Shown piece by piece: positions 37,024-44,704 of a stretch of 64,000 bases of DNA. The DNA is from Pseudomonas putida (lineage in GTDB: Bacteria; Pseudomonadota; Gammaproteobacteria; Pseudomonadales; Pseudomonadaceae). Where the stretch lies: positions 1-64,000 of the forward strand of contig NZ_JANHLE010000023.1 in assembly GCF_028682475.1 (NCBI RefSeq). Direction: 5' to 3'. How positions within the stretch are numbered: the stretch's first letter is position 1; every line of letters begins with the position of its first letter. A model generated the notes under the pieces. The model worked only from the letters and a program-made list of their open reading frames with translations. It had not been told where the DNA came from and did not search any database. The translations under genes and the position numbers were made by a program.

Positions 37024-37210
37024 CCGAGTGTTAAAGGGGCTGCCACGCTTTTGTCGCCAAACAAAATGGTGGCAGCTGTACGCAGGTTGGCGAACCGGAA
37101 CACTCGGAAACCCGGCAGGGCCGAAACCCTCCCGCGCACAGCCGCCATAATACGCGACGACTAACAGGGTATTGCATGAGTGATTACCCGGGTCGCCAAA
37201 CCCGATCACT
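37024..37210 (-). ncRNA. C4-like antisense RNA leader
   Basis: Read on the minus strand this leader has the order of a phage C4 antisense RNA. Target 1 is hairpin 37210-37179 (loop UUGGCG), followed by AUCACUC and an AUG (37177). The antisense module is CCGAGUGUU (37107-37099) plus a small hairpin (37096-37085) whose loop region reads UCGCCAA. Target 2 is hairpin 37074-37041 (stem GCCAC/UUUUGU, loop UUGGCG), then AACACUCGGA (37032-37023 region) containing the Shine-Dalgarno, then the DUF3077 AUG. The antisense loop is the exact complement of both target loops, and CCGAGUGUU the exact complement of the Shine-Dalgarno segment. Similarity to Rfam C4 was not checked by search. Confidence 0.72.
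37031..37177 (-). CDS. possible 48-residue leader peptide in C4-like RNA
   Basis: ATG 37177 lies right after target 1 of the C4-like leader and opens a frame of 48 codons (MQYPVSRRVLWRLCAGGFRP ... KAWQPL) that stops at 37031-37033, inside the segment next to the DUF3077 Shine-Dalgarno. The layout parallels the short icd-type leader frames read through C4 RNAs in P1-like phages, where translation of the leader opens or closes the downstream start. There is no strong ribosome-binding site (GGGUAA at 12-14 bases). Whether it is translated is unknown. Confidence 0.35.
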   Translation of the reverse strand: MQYPVSRRVLWRLCAGGFRPCRVSECSGSPTCVQLPPFCLATKAWQPL

Positions 37211-37330
37211 GAAAATTCAATGACCGAACGAGCCTAGTGTGAAGACCTTCCCCGGGCAAGCAACTGAGGCCGACAGACTGCGTAGGATAGGTCCTAGGAC
37301 CAAGCGCTGGCTAGTCAGTGTAATCTGATT
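37211..37330. other. region upstream of the C4-like leader
   Basis: 120 bp that should contain the promoter of the DUF3077 leader (minus strand). A 12-bp perfect palindrome GGTCCTAGGACC lies at 37290-37301. No gene is visible. Confidence 0.4.
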
Positions 37331-37335
37331 TGCCC

Positions 37336-37365
37336 GGTGGGAGCGGGCTTGCCCCGCGATGAGGC
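37336..37365. repeat. single REP element
   Basis: GGTGGGAGCGGGCTTGCCCC followed by GCGATGAGG matches the right arm of the paired REP repeats elsewhere in the window, here as a solo copy. Confidence 0.75.
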
Positions 37366-37399
37366 CCTCGGATTTGTGGGCATATCCATTCGCGGCGGT

Positions 37400-37640
37400 G
37401 GCGCTGAATCACCTTTCCGCCCTTACGGCGGGTTACTTTGGCAAACGCCCCAAAGTAACGCAAAGGGCTCGCCCCACCAGGGGCCCTACGCTGCGCTTCG
37501 GGTCCCTTCGCTCCGGTGCCGCTACGGGGCATTGCGAGCTACGAGTTGCAAGCAACTCTACGCTTCGCAACTTCGGCTATCGCCGAAGGCGCTGCGCGCT
37601 AGCCCCTCCACGACACCTCCACTCAGCCCTACTGGTTAAC
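37400..37640. repeat. dispersed Pseudomonas GC-rich repeat
   Basis: About 240 bp of stacked hairpins: CCGCCCTTACGGCGG, GTTACTTTGG...CCAAAGTAAC, GCTCCGGTGCC, and GGCTATCGCCGAAGGCG. The phrase TTACTTTGGCAAACGCCCCA followed by AAGTAAC is a repeat I recognise from many Pseudomonas (and other gammaproteobacterial) intergenic regions. It contains several open frames with no coding character, which I treat as chance. It separates the C4-like leader from the XRE-cupin regulator. Confidence 0.65.
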
Positions 37641-37728
37641 GGGGCGGGTGGATCAAGATCAAAAGCAGATCAAAAGCAGATCAAGATCAAAGGCACAATT
37701 CGCTTCGCTCTTGCTTTGCGCGCGGCCT

Positions 37729-38349
37729 TCACCGATCTGTCATCACCACCATCACCTGTGCATCGCCCCCATCCTCACTCTCCGACAGGTAGATGTGCCC
37801 GACATTGCTGTTGAAGTAAGCGGTTTCCTGCGCGCCAATACTCACCGCTTCGCCCGTTTCAAACTCGATCCGCACCCGACCACTGAGCACCAGGGCAAAC
37901 TCCTGCCCGGGGTGACGAATGAACTCATCGAACTGCTGTCGCTCACGGGCAATGATCCGCGCAAACATCGGTGTCATCAGGCGCTCGGGAAACTCGCCGG
38001 CAATCAGGTGATAGTCATAGGTTCCGGTGCTGTAACCCGGCACGGTAGGTAGTGAGTGGACGACCACGGTGGTAGATGCCGGTGCATCTTTCATTTCCGA
38101 TGAGCGAAACAGCTGGGCGATGTCGACATTTAGCGCGCGCGCCGCGGCAGCCAGTTTTTCGTAGCTCACCGATACCTGTGCCAGCTCCATTTTCGACAAG
38201 GTCGAGACCGGTACCCCGGAACGTTCCGACAACTGCTTGAGGGTCAGTTGCTGACTCTTGCGCACACTGCGCAGTCGGGCGCCGACTTCGGTGCGGTCGA
38301 TCGGGGACTGCACGCCAGGGCGGTCGGCAGCAGGGGAGCGGTCACTCAT
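37729..38349 (-). CDS. XRE-family regulator with cupin domain
   Basis: This 206-residue regulator has an N-terminal XRE helix-turn-helix (VGARLRSVRKSQQLTLKQLS then ERSGVPVSTLSKMELAQ, about residues 23-60) and a C-terminal cupin_2 domain (about 110-205; HPGQEFALVLSGRVRIEFETG). The cupin probably senses a small-molecule ligand. It is divergent from the FAD oxidoreductase gene; an operator-like AT-rich region lies between them. The family (e.g. PuuR-type) commonly controls amine or amino-acid catabolism. ATG 38349 is used; a TTG directly before it is ignored. Confidence 0.87.
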   Translation of the reverse strand: MSDRSPAADRPGVQSPIDRTEVGARLRSVRKSQQLTLKQLSERSGVPVSTLSKMELAQVSVSYEKLAAAARALNVDIAQLFRSSEMKDAPASTTVVVHSLPTVPGYSTGTYDYHLIAGEFPERLMTPMFARIIARERQQFDEFIRHPGQEFALVLSGRVRIEFETGEAVSIGAQETAYFNSNVGHIYLSESEDGGDAQVMVVMTDR

Positions 38350-38409
38350 CAAGGATCTCGGTCAGGTAGTACGGACAGGCATCTTAACGTGGCTGCTTGC
38401 GTATTCCGA

Positions 38410-38435
38410 AATTCTCATATATTAGAATTCTCATA
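38410..38435. promoter_or_regulatory. putative XRE-cupin operator
   Basis: AATTCTCATA occurs twice as a direct repeat (38410-38419, 38426-38435, period 16). AATTCT...AGAATT (38410-38415, 38424-38429) also forms an inverted repeat. It lies in the 127-bp divergent region between the regulator and the oxidoreductase gene. Confidence 0.6.
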
Positions 38436-38476
38436 AGTGATAATTTCCGATTCCCCCATCAGGCAATGGCAAGGTT

Positions 38477-39607
38477 ATGACGCAAATTTTCGACAGCGTG
38501 ATCATTGGTGCCGGTATTGCGGGTGCTTCCCTGGGATACCGACTGGCCGGCCAGCAGCGTGTGCTGTTGCTGGAGCGTGAAGCGCAGCCCGGCTACCACG
38601 CAACCGGGCGCTCGGCGGCGATGTTCATGGAGGCTTATGGCACTCCGCAGATCCAGGCCTTGACCCGGGCTAGCCGGGCTTTCTACGAATCACCCCCGAG
38701 CGGATTCTGCGAGCATCGATTGCTTGAGCCGCGAGGCTGTCTGTATGTCGCCAGCCTCGAACAGCAGGAGCTGCTGGCCAGCAGTTATGCGCAGAACCTG
38801 GCCAATGGCACCGAAGTGCGCCTGCTCGACCCCGAGGCTGCTGTGGCGATGGTGCCGAGCCTGAGGGGCGATGCCATTGCTGGCGCGTTTCATGAGCCAG
38901 GTGCCATGGACCTCGATGTACACGCTTTGCACCAGGGCTTCCTGCGTGGCTTTCGGCAGGCGGGCGGCGAGCTGCGTTGCAATGCCGAGCTGATTGAGGG
39001 GGCCTTTGCCGAAGGTCTCTGGCACCTGCACCTGGCCGACGGCAGTGTGGTGCAGGCGCGTCAATTGGTTAATGCGGCGGGCGCCTGGGCAGATCGGGTT
39101 GCTGCAGTTTGTGGCGTGTCGCCCGTGGGCCTGCAACCCTGCCGGCGCAGCGCTTTTACCTTCGAAGGTCCGCAAGACCAGGCATTTGCGCAGTGGCCGG
39201 CAGTGATTGGGGTGGATGAGAGTTTTTATTTCAAACCCGACGCCGGGCAGTTGCTCGGCTCACCGGCCAATGCCGATCCGGTCGAACCTCAGGATGTGAT
39301 GCCTGAAGAGCTGGACGTGGCGACCGGCATCTACAACATCGAAGCGCTGACCACGCTGACGATCCGTCGCCCCAGTCATACCTGGGCCGGGCTGCGTTCA
39401 TTCGTCGCCGATGGCGATCTGGTCATTGGCCGTGAACCGAACAATCCCGCGTTTTTCTGGCTGGCTGCCCAGGGAGGCTATGGCATCCAGTCGGCGGCCG
39501 GTGTCTCGCAACTGGCCTGTGCATTGCTGCTGGACCAGGCACTTCCCGCTTCCTTGCACCGCGAAGGTGTCGAGCCGCAACGCTTGTCACCGGCGCGTTT
39601 TCGTTAA
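38477..39607 (+). CDS. FAD-dependent amino-acid/amine oxidoreductase (DAO family)
   Basis: This 376-residue DAO-fold flavoprotein has the FAD dinucleotide motif SVIIGAGIAGASLGYRLAGQ at the N-terminus, EREAQPGYHATGRSAAMF, a central substrate domain, and a C-terminal FAD contact (GLRSFVADGDLVIGREPNN then AAQGGYGIQSAAG). It resembles D-arginine/D-amino-acid dehydrogenases (DauA-like), which make an imino acid. A RidA imine deaminase gene follows 19 bases after its stop, and a permease after that. The exact substrate is not predictable. Confidence 0.87.
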   Translation: MTQIFDSVIIGAGIAGASLGYRLAGQQRVLLLEREAQPGYHATGRSAAMFMEAYGTPQIQALTRASRAFYESPPSGFCEHRLLEPRGCLYVASLEQQELLASSYAQNLANGTEVRLLDPEAAVAMVPSLRGDAIAGAFHEPGAMDLDVHALHQGFLRGFRQAGGELRCNAELIEGAFAEGLWHLHLADGSVVQARQLVNAAGAWADRVAAVCGVSPVGLQPCRRSAFTFEGPQDQAFAQWPAVIGVDESFYFKPDAGQLLGSPANADPVEPQDVMPEELDVATGIYNIEALTTLTIRRPSHTWAGLRSFVADGDLVIGREPNNPAFFWLAAQGGYGIQSAAGVSQLACALLLDQALPASLHREGVEPQRLSPARFR

Positions 39608-39626
39608 TCCCTCAAAGGACATTGCC

Positions 39627-40004
39627 ATGAGCTCGACTATCCAGCGTATTCCCAGCCACCTGCCGTTTCCGTTTTCCAAGGCGGTCAAGGTCGGGGGCTT
39701 TTTGTTTCTCTCCGGCCAAGTGCCAATGAGCACCACAGGCGAGGTGGTGCGTGGTGATATCCAGACCCAGACTCAGGCGACCCTGGAACGTATCGGCGAA
39801 ACCCTGGCCGAGTGTGGCGCAGGGTTCGAACAGGTGGTCAAGGTCACGGTGTGGCTGTCTGACATGGCGCATTTCGCCGGTTTCAACGAGGTCTACAAAA
39901 CCTTCTTCGCCCACGGCTATCCGGTGCGCTCGACCGTGAGCGCCGGGCTTGCGCTGGGTGTGGATGTGGAGATCGAAGTGCAGGCCTGGATCGGTCACGA
40001 CTGA
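39627..40004 (+). CDS. RidA family imine/enamine deaminase
   Basis: This 125-residue YjgF/YER057c/UK114 protein hydrolyses reactive imines or enamines to ketones and ammonia. Arg101 (PVRSTVSAGLAL) is the conserved Arg that holds the substrate carboxylate; the strand motif GGFLFLSGQVPMS is present. AAAGGAC precedes the ATG. Directly after the FAD oxidoreductase, it should process that enzyme's imine product. Its C-terminal VEIEVQAWI is normal length for the family. Confidence 0.9.
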   Translation: MSSTIQRIPSHLPFPFSKAVKVGGFLFLSGQVPMSTTGEVVRGDIQTQTQATLERIGETLAECGAGFEQVVKVTVWLSDMAHFAGFNEVYKTFFAHGYPVRSTVSAGLALGVDVEIEVQAWIGHD

Positions 40005-40080
40005 GGTCGCACACGCCTGCGCGCTACTGGGTAAAAACAACAAGGCCTGACCAGGGCCATAGATGCCAGAGGGTTGGAAC

Positions 40081-41145
40081 ATGAAAGAACAGCTGAAAAT
40101 TGCAGGCGCCTTTATCGGCGTTATCGTGGGTGCAGGTTTCGCCTCAGGGCGGGAGTTACTGCTGTTCTTTGTCAACTTCGGCGTCTGGGGGCTGCTCGGT
40201 ACCCTGGTCAGTGCGGCGCTGTTCACCTTTCTCGGCATGGCACTGGCCGGGCTGGGGAACCGTCTGCAGGCGGCCTCGCACAAGGATGTCGTGTATGCCA
40301 TCTGCGGGCGTTACCTGGGCCTGTTCGTCGACCTGCTGATCACCTTCTTCATGTTCGGGGTGACGGTGGTGATGCTCGCCGGTGGCGGTGCTTTGCTCGA
40401 ACAGCAGTTCGGCATTCCGGCACTCACCGGTAGCGTGCTGGTCACCCTGTTGGTGGTGGCCGTGGTCTGTCTGGATATTCATAAGGTCATTGTGCTGATC
40501 GGCGCGGTCACGCCGTTCCTGATCCTCGCGGCCACGGCCATTGCGTTGTACGCAGTGTTCACTCGCGACCTGAGTTTCACCGCCCTGGACCAGATCGCCA
40601 GCCGGCAGGAGGCGGGGGCGAGCCACTGGCTGCTGGGGGCTTTTCTCTATGTGTCGTACAACGTGGTCGCAGGAGCGCCGATGCTGGCGATTCTCGGCGG
40701 TTCTGCACGCCTGGAAAAAACGGCGATCTGGGGTGGCATTCTCGGTGGCGCGGGCCTGGGCGGTTTGATGCTGGTGATGAGCGCCGGGTTACTCTCGCGC
40801 CTGGATACGGTGGCCGATTTGCCGATGCCGATGCTGTCGATTGCCAGTGAAATTTCCCCGGCGCTGGGCGTGATCATGTGCGTGATCATCTTCGGCATGA
40901 TCGTCAATACCGCAGTGGGCATGCTCTATTCGTTTCTGGCGCGGCTGTTGCCGGCGGGTACCCGCAGCTTTCGTCTGGGTGCAGTGGGGGCAGGGGTGGC
41001 AGCGTTTATCTGTAGCCTGATCGGCTTTATCAGCCTGGTCGGTCAGGTCTATCCGTTCTTCGGTTACCTGGGCTTTGTGGTGATGCTGGCGGTGCTGGTC
41101 GGCTGGGTGCGCATGGGCAGGGTCAAGCGCGCGGTGGTGGTGTAG
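40081..41145 (+). CDS. YkvI-family membrane transporter
   Basis: This 354-residue integral membrane protein has about 10 hydrophobic segments beginning MKEQLKIAGAFIGVIVGAGF, including the GxGFASGREL motif that characterises YkvI-like proteins with a LeuT-like fold. GAGGG about 9 bases upstream supports ATG 40081 over ATG 40063. It is the third gene of the FAD oxidoreductase-RidA transcript, so it probably imports the same substrate. A terminator-like hairpin follows. Confidence 0.84.
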   Translation: MKEQLKIAGAFIGVIVGAGFASGRELLLFFVNFGVWGLLGTLVSAALFTFLGMALAGLGNRLQAASHKDVVYAICGRYLGLFVDLLITFFMFGVTVVMLAGGGALLEQQFGIPALTGSVLVTLLVVAVVCLDIHKVIVLIGAVTPFLILAATAIALYAVFTRDLSFTALDQIASRQEAGASHWLLGAFLYVSYNVVAGAPMLAILGGSARLEKTAIWGGILGGAGLGGLMLVMSAGLLSRLDTVADLPMPMLSIASEISPALGVIMCVIIFGMIVNTAVGMLYSFLARLLPAGTRSFRLGAVGAGVAAFICSLIGFISLVGQVYPFFGYLGFVVMLAVLVGWVRMGRVKRAVVV

Positions 41146-41150
41146 TACCA

Positions 41151-41189
41151 GGCAGCTGGCGAGGGCATTGCGCCCTCGCCAGGGCTGCC
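41151..41189. terminator. bidirectional hairpin terminator
   Basis: CTGGCGAGGGC (41156-41166) is perfectly paired with GCCCTCGCCAG (41172-41182) around ATTGC, with outer GGCAG/CTGCC extending the stem. It separates the convergent YkvI and chemoreceptor genes. Confidence 0.65.
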
Positions 41190-41191
41190 GG

Positions 41192-43078
41192 TCAGATCTT
41201 GAAGCTGTCGACCAGTTGCTTCAAGCGGCCGGCCTGTTGCGCCAGGGCATCGCAATGACGCAGGGTGTCATTGAGGTTGGCCACGCCTTGCTGGTTCAGC
41301 ACGTTGATCTGGGTGATGTCCAGGTTCAGGCTTTCGACCACGGCGGTCTGTTCCTCGGTCGCCGCCGCCACCGACTGGTTCATGCCGTCGATTTCACCGA
41401 TACGCTGGGTCACGCTGCTCAGGCGTTCGCCGGCCTGGTTGGCAACGACCACGCTTTCTTCGCTCGACACCTGGCTGGCGTTCATGTTGTGCACCGCCTC
41501 GCGCGAGCCGACCTGCAGGGTGGTAATCATCTTGTGAATCTCTTCGGCCGACTCCTGGGTCCGGTGCGCCAGGTTGCGCACTTCGTCGGCGACCACGGCG
41601 AAACCGCGGCCGGCTTCCCCGGCACGGGCAGCTTCGATGGCGGCGTTCAGGGCCAGCAGGTTGGTCTGCTGGGAGATGCCCTTGATCACGTCGAGGATCT
41701 GCCCGATGTCGTCGGTGCTGGCGTTGAGGGTTTCGATCTGCTCGCAGGATTCGCTGATCTTCTGCGACAGTGCGGTCATTGCCGAGATGGTTTCTTCCAC
41801 CACCTGGCGGCCGTCGTTGGCCTGTTCGCTGGCGCCGCTGGCGTGCTGCGAGGCGTCGGCGGCATTGCGGGCGATTTCCTGGGTGGCGGCGCCCAGTTCG
41901 TTGATCGCCGCAGCCACGCTGTTGGTGCGCATGCTCTGCTCTTCGGAGCCGATGATCGAGGCGTTGGACGCGCTCATTACTCGCTCGGACAAGTCATGCA
42001 CCTGACGGGTGGCCGAGGACACTTCGGCAATCGAGGCATGAATACGCTCGACGAACTGGTTGAAGGCGCCGGCCAGTTCGCCGAATTCGTCCTTGTTCTC
42101 CACCGCCAGACGGCGAGTCAGATCGCCTTCGCCCTGGGCGATGTCCTGCATGGCGCGACCCATGGTGGTCAGCGGACGCATCAGCACCGGAATCAGCAAG
42201 CTGAGCAGGCCGGCAATGGCTGCCACCGCGATGAGCATGGCGATGATGGCCGACGTGCGGAACTGGCTGAGCGGGGCGTAGGCCTTGTCCTTGTCGATCG
42301 ACAAGCCGATGTACCAGTCGGCCGATGGCAGGCCACTGACTGGAGCAAAGGAGATGATGCGCTCCTGACCGTCCAGGGTTGCTTCATGAATGCCCGGGGC
42401 CACCTGCAGATTGCTGCCTGGGTAGATGTCCTTGAGGTTCTTCATCACCTGGTCTTTGTCCGGGCTGACGATCACCTGGCCATTGCGGTCGACCAGGAAG
42501 GCATGGCCGATACCGCCGAAGTCCACGGCGTTGATGATGTCGACCAGCGATGCCAGGCTCAAGTCACCACCGACCACGCCGAGCAGCTCACCGTTGGTTT
42601 TGCTCTTGACCGGCATGCCGATGGTGACCACCAGGCCGCCGACCGCAGCCATGTACGGTGGGGTCAGCATGGTCTGGTTAGCGGTCACGGCGGCGGTGTA
42701 CCAGGGACGCTGGCGTGGGTCGTAGCCGTCAGGCATCTTCGCATCCGGGCGCTGGGTGAATACGCCGTTGGCCTGTCCGACGTAGGTGAACTGGAAGTTG
42801 TTGGTGAACGAAGGCTGGTCGACCAGTCCCGGGAAATCGGCATTGGCACCTTGGTGGGCTACGTCCTGGGCGAGGTTTTCCAGCACCAGAATCCGCCCGC
42901 TCATCCAGTTCTGCACGCTACTGGCGGTCAACGCACCCGCTTGTTTGACCGACGACTCGATGTTCTGTCGGATGGTGTTGCGTTGCAGATAATCGTTGTA
43001 GAGGGTGAACAAAGCGAATGCCAGAACCACGACGCCGCAGGCGCACAGCAGGATCTTGTGGCGAAATTTCAGGTTCAT
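41192..43078 (-). CDS. dCache amino-acid chemoreceptor (PctA-like)
   Basis: This 628-residue methyl-accepting chemotaxis protein has TM1 (about 10-28), a dCache_1 periplasmic sensor (about 30-270), TM2, HAMP, and a signalling domain with the conserved hairpin EAARAGEAGRGFAVVADEVR. The sensor carries the amino-acid-binding motif with residues Tyr119, Arg124, Trp126, Tyr127, Tyr142 and Asp172, spaced as in P. aeruginosa PctA (Tyr121, Arg126, Trp128, Tyr129, Tyr144, Asp173). It should therefore bind an amino acid or a relative such as GABA. No C-terminal NWETF-like pentapeptide is present. Confidence 0.9.
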   Translation of the reverse strand: MNLKFRHKILLCACGVVVLAFALFTLYNDYLQRNTIRQNIESSVKQAGALTASSVQNWMSGRILVLENLAQDVAHQGANADFPGLVDQPSFTNNFQFTYVGQANGVFTQRPDAKMPDGYDPRQRPWYTAAVTANQTMLTPPYMAAVGGLVVTIGMPVKSKTNGELLGVVGGDLSLASLVDIINAVDFGGIGHAFLVDRNGQVIVSPDKDQVMKNLKDIYPGSNLQVAPGIHEATLDGQERIISFAPVSGLPSADWYIGLSIDKDKAYAPLSQFRTSAIIAMLIAVAAIAGLLSLLIPVLMRPLTTMGRAMQDIAQGEGDLTRRLAVENKDEFGELAGAFNQFVERIHASIAEVSSATRQVHDLSERVMSASNASIIGSEEQSMRTNSVAAAINELGAATQEIARNAADASQHASGASEQANDGRQVVEETISAMTALSQKISESCEQIETLNASTDDIGQILDVIKGISQQTNLLALNAAIEAARAGEAGRGFAVVADEVRNLAHRTQESAEEIHKMITTLQVGSREAVHNMNASQVSSEESVVVANQAGERLSSVTQRIGEIDGMNQSVAAATEEQTAVVESLNLDITQINVLNQQGVANLNDTLRHCDALAQQAGRLKQLVDSFKI

Positions 43079-43245
43079 GTTCCGATACCTTGTGCCAGTA
43101 AGGAGGAGTGCCGAGCGGTGCTTTTGGCCAATGCTCGTACCTATCCAGACGGCTATCGGCCGCGATACTGAAAAATTGAAAGGCAGATTGCCGCAGGGGC
43201 TGACAGGTTTTTCCTACCCAAGGCTTTGCGCTGCGGTTCGTGGTG

Positions 43246-44127
43246 TTAAACACCGAGGAGCCTGACCAGTTCCTGTGCCGCCTTTTGCAGCGGCTGGTTG
43301 TGGCGCCAGAAGGCATGGACCGGCAACTGCAGTTCGTTGCGGGTGTTCTTGAAGTCCAGGCGCAGCAGACGCCCGGCCTCAAGCAGCGGAGCCACCCGTG
43401 ACAGGGGAAAGTCACCCCAGCCCAGGCCGGCTTCGACCATCTCCAACGCCATGCTCAGGCTGTCGGTGCGCCAGTGTGCCTTGCCGATCAGGGCGCGGGT
43501 GTCAGTGATTGGCAGGTCGCGACTGGCCACCAGAATCTGCCGGACATTGACCAGGTCTTCGAGGTAGGCGATCTGCCGGGGTTGGCGTTGCAGGGCAGGG
43601 TGCTGAGGCGAGATGGTCGCCACCAGCGACTCCATGCCGATGTTCTGGAAGCGTTGCTGCGGATCAACCGCCAATCCGGCAAAGGCCAGGCACAGGCTGA
43701 CGCGGCCGCTGTGCAGCAATTGCAGGGCCTCTTCCTGCGGCGCGCTGAGCACCTCGATCTCCAGCAGCGGATAGCGTTCGCTGATGGTCTTGATCGCCGC
43801 CAGCAGCGGGCCATGGTCGATGTCCGGCACCACACTGATGGCCAGGGTGCTTTCCAGCCCTTGGGACAATTCCAGGGCATGTATCTGTAACTGCCCCAGT
43901 TGCGCCGCGATCATCCGCGCGTGGGGTTCCAGCGCCAGCGCCAGGGCGGTGGGCCGGGTTTCCCGGTGCGTGCGCTCGAACAAGGCATAGCCCAGCTCGG
44001 CCTCAAGGTTGCCGACCGCCATGCTCACGGCCGAAGGCACTCGGCCCAAGGCGCGGGCGGCGGCAGAGAAGGAGCCGCGGTCCAGCACGGCGAGGAACAG
44101 TTCGATGTTGTCGCTGGAAAAATTCAA
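43246..44127 (-). CDS. LysR-family transcriptional regulator
   Basis: This 293-residue LysR regulator has an N-terminal HTH (MNFSSDNIELFLAVLDRGSF then SAAARALGRVPSAVSMAVGN) and a substrate-binding domain (about 90-290). The start is TTG at 44127 with AGGAG 10 bases upstream; no ATG fits. It is divergent from the PACE efflux gene, which it probably controls; LysR neighbours of PACE genes are common in gammaproteobacteria. Confidence 0.88.
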   Translation of the reverse strand: MNFSSDNIELFLAVLDRGSFSAAARALGRVPSAVSMAVGNLEAELGYALFERTHRETRPTALALALEPHARMIAAQLGQLQIHALELSQGLESTLAISVVPDIDHGPLLAAIKTISERYPLLEIEVLSAPQEEALQLLHSGRVSLCLAFAGLAVDPQQRFQNIGMESLVATISPQHPALQRQPRQIAYLEDLVNVRQILVASRDLPITDTRALIGKAHWRTDSLSMALEMVEAGLGWGDFPLSRVAPLLEAGRLLRLDFKNTRNELQLPVHAFWRHNQPLQKAAQELVRLLGV

Positions 44128-44162
44128 TTGGGTAATCTCCTGTCAGGCAATCTGATAGCTGC

Positions 44163-44177
44163 TGACTTTTTCTGTCA
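44163..44177. promoter_or_regulatory. putative LysR operator
   Basis: TGACTTTTTCTGTCA is a 15-bp inverted repeat (TGAC...GTCA) in the 124-bp divergent region between the LysR and PACE genes. A wider CAATCT...AGATTG repeat surrounds it. It is a candidate LysR site, not a perfect T-N11-A. Confidence 0.45.
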
Positions 44178-44251
44178 AGAAGATTGATGCATTCTTGCGC
44201 GCCTCTGCTGCCTGGATGGGCGGCGTCTGTTGATGCAATCGAGGTAATACG

Positions 44252-44698
44252 GTGCAAGGTGTAAAACGCAAACTGGTCTACGTGACCGCCTACGAAGTGA
44301 TTGGCCTGTGCATGTCGACCCTGGGCCTGGCCTATCTGTCGGACACGGCGCCGAGCAATACCGGGCCGCTGGCGGTGATGATCACCACCATCGCCATGGC
44401 CTGGAACTTCATCTACAACACCCTGTTCGAGTACTGGGAAAGCCGTCAGGCCAAGCGCGGGCGCAGCGTTGCCCGGCGCGTTGTGCATGCCATCGGCTTT
44501 CAGTTGACCCTGGTGGTCTACCTGATTCCGTTGATTGCCTGGTGGCTGGACATGAGCCTGGTCGAAGCCTTCCTGGTGGATCTGGCCTTTATCATCCTGA
44601 TCCCTTGCTACACCTTCCTTTACAACTGGCTGTTCGACCGCATTTTCGGCCTGCCGACTTCGGCCCAGGCGCTGGACGCCAACCGCGTCGCGGCCTGA
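44252..44698 (+). CDS. PACE-family multidrug efflux transporter
   Basis: This 148-residue protein has two bacterial transmembrane-pair repeats, four TM helices, and Glu15 (YVTAYEVIG), which corresponds to the essential Glu15 of A. baumannii AceI. The second repeat begins RRVVHAIGFQLTL. PACE proteins export biocides such as chlorhexidine or short-chain diamines. It starts with GTG at 44252 after GAGGTAA. It is divergent from a LysR gene. Confidence 0.88.
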   Translation: MQGVKRKLVYVTAYEVIGLCMSTLGLAYLSDTAPSNTGPLAVMITTIAMAWNFIYNTLFEYWESRQAKRGRSVARRVVHAIGFQLTLVVYLIPLIAWWLDMSLVEAFLVDLAFIILIPCYTFLYNWLFDRIFGLPTSAQALDANRVAA

Positions 44699-44704
44699 GG
44701 CGGG

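Noticed and set aside
37012..37209. 65-codon minus-strand frame across the C4-like leader (a third frame)
   Set aside because: It overlaps every helix of the RNA, starts before the first target hairpin and has no ribosome-binding site. The structure explains the conservation better than coding.
37290..37301. Palindrome GGTCCTAGGACC
   Set aside because: A perfect 12-bp palindrome, but with no nearby gene start it could control and no second copy; noted in the region entry only.
37311..37814. Several open frames over the dispersed repeat near 37.3-37.8 kb
   Set aside because: They follow a repeat found in many genomes, lack ribosome-binding sites and run into each other in different frames; I treat them as chance.
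41168..43171. Long plus-strand open frame opposite the chemoreceptor gene
   Set aside because: It is an antisense shadow of the chemoreceptor with no domain or start signal.
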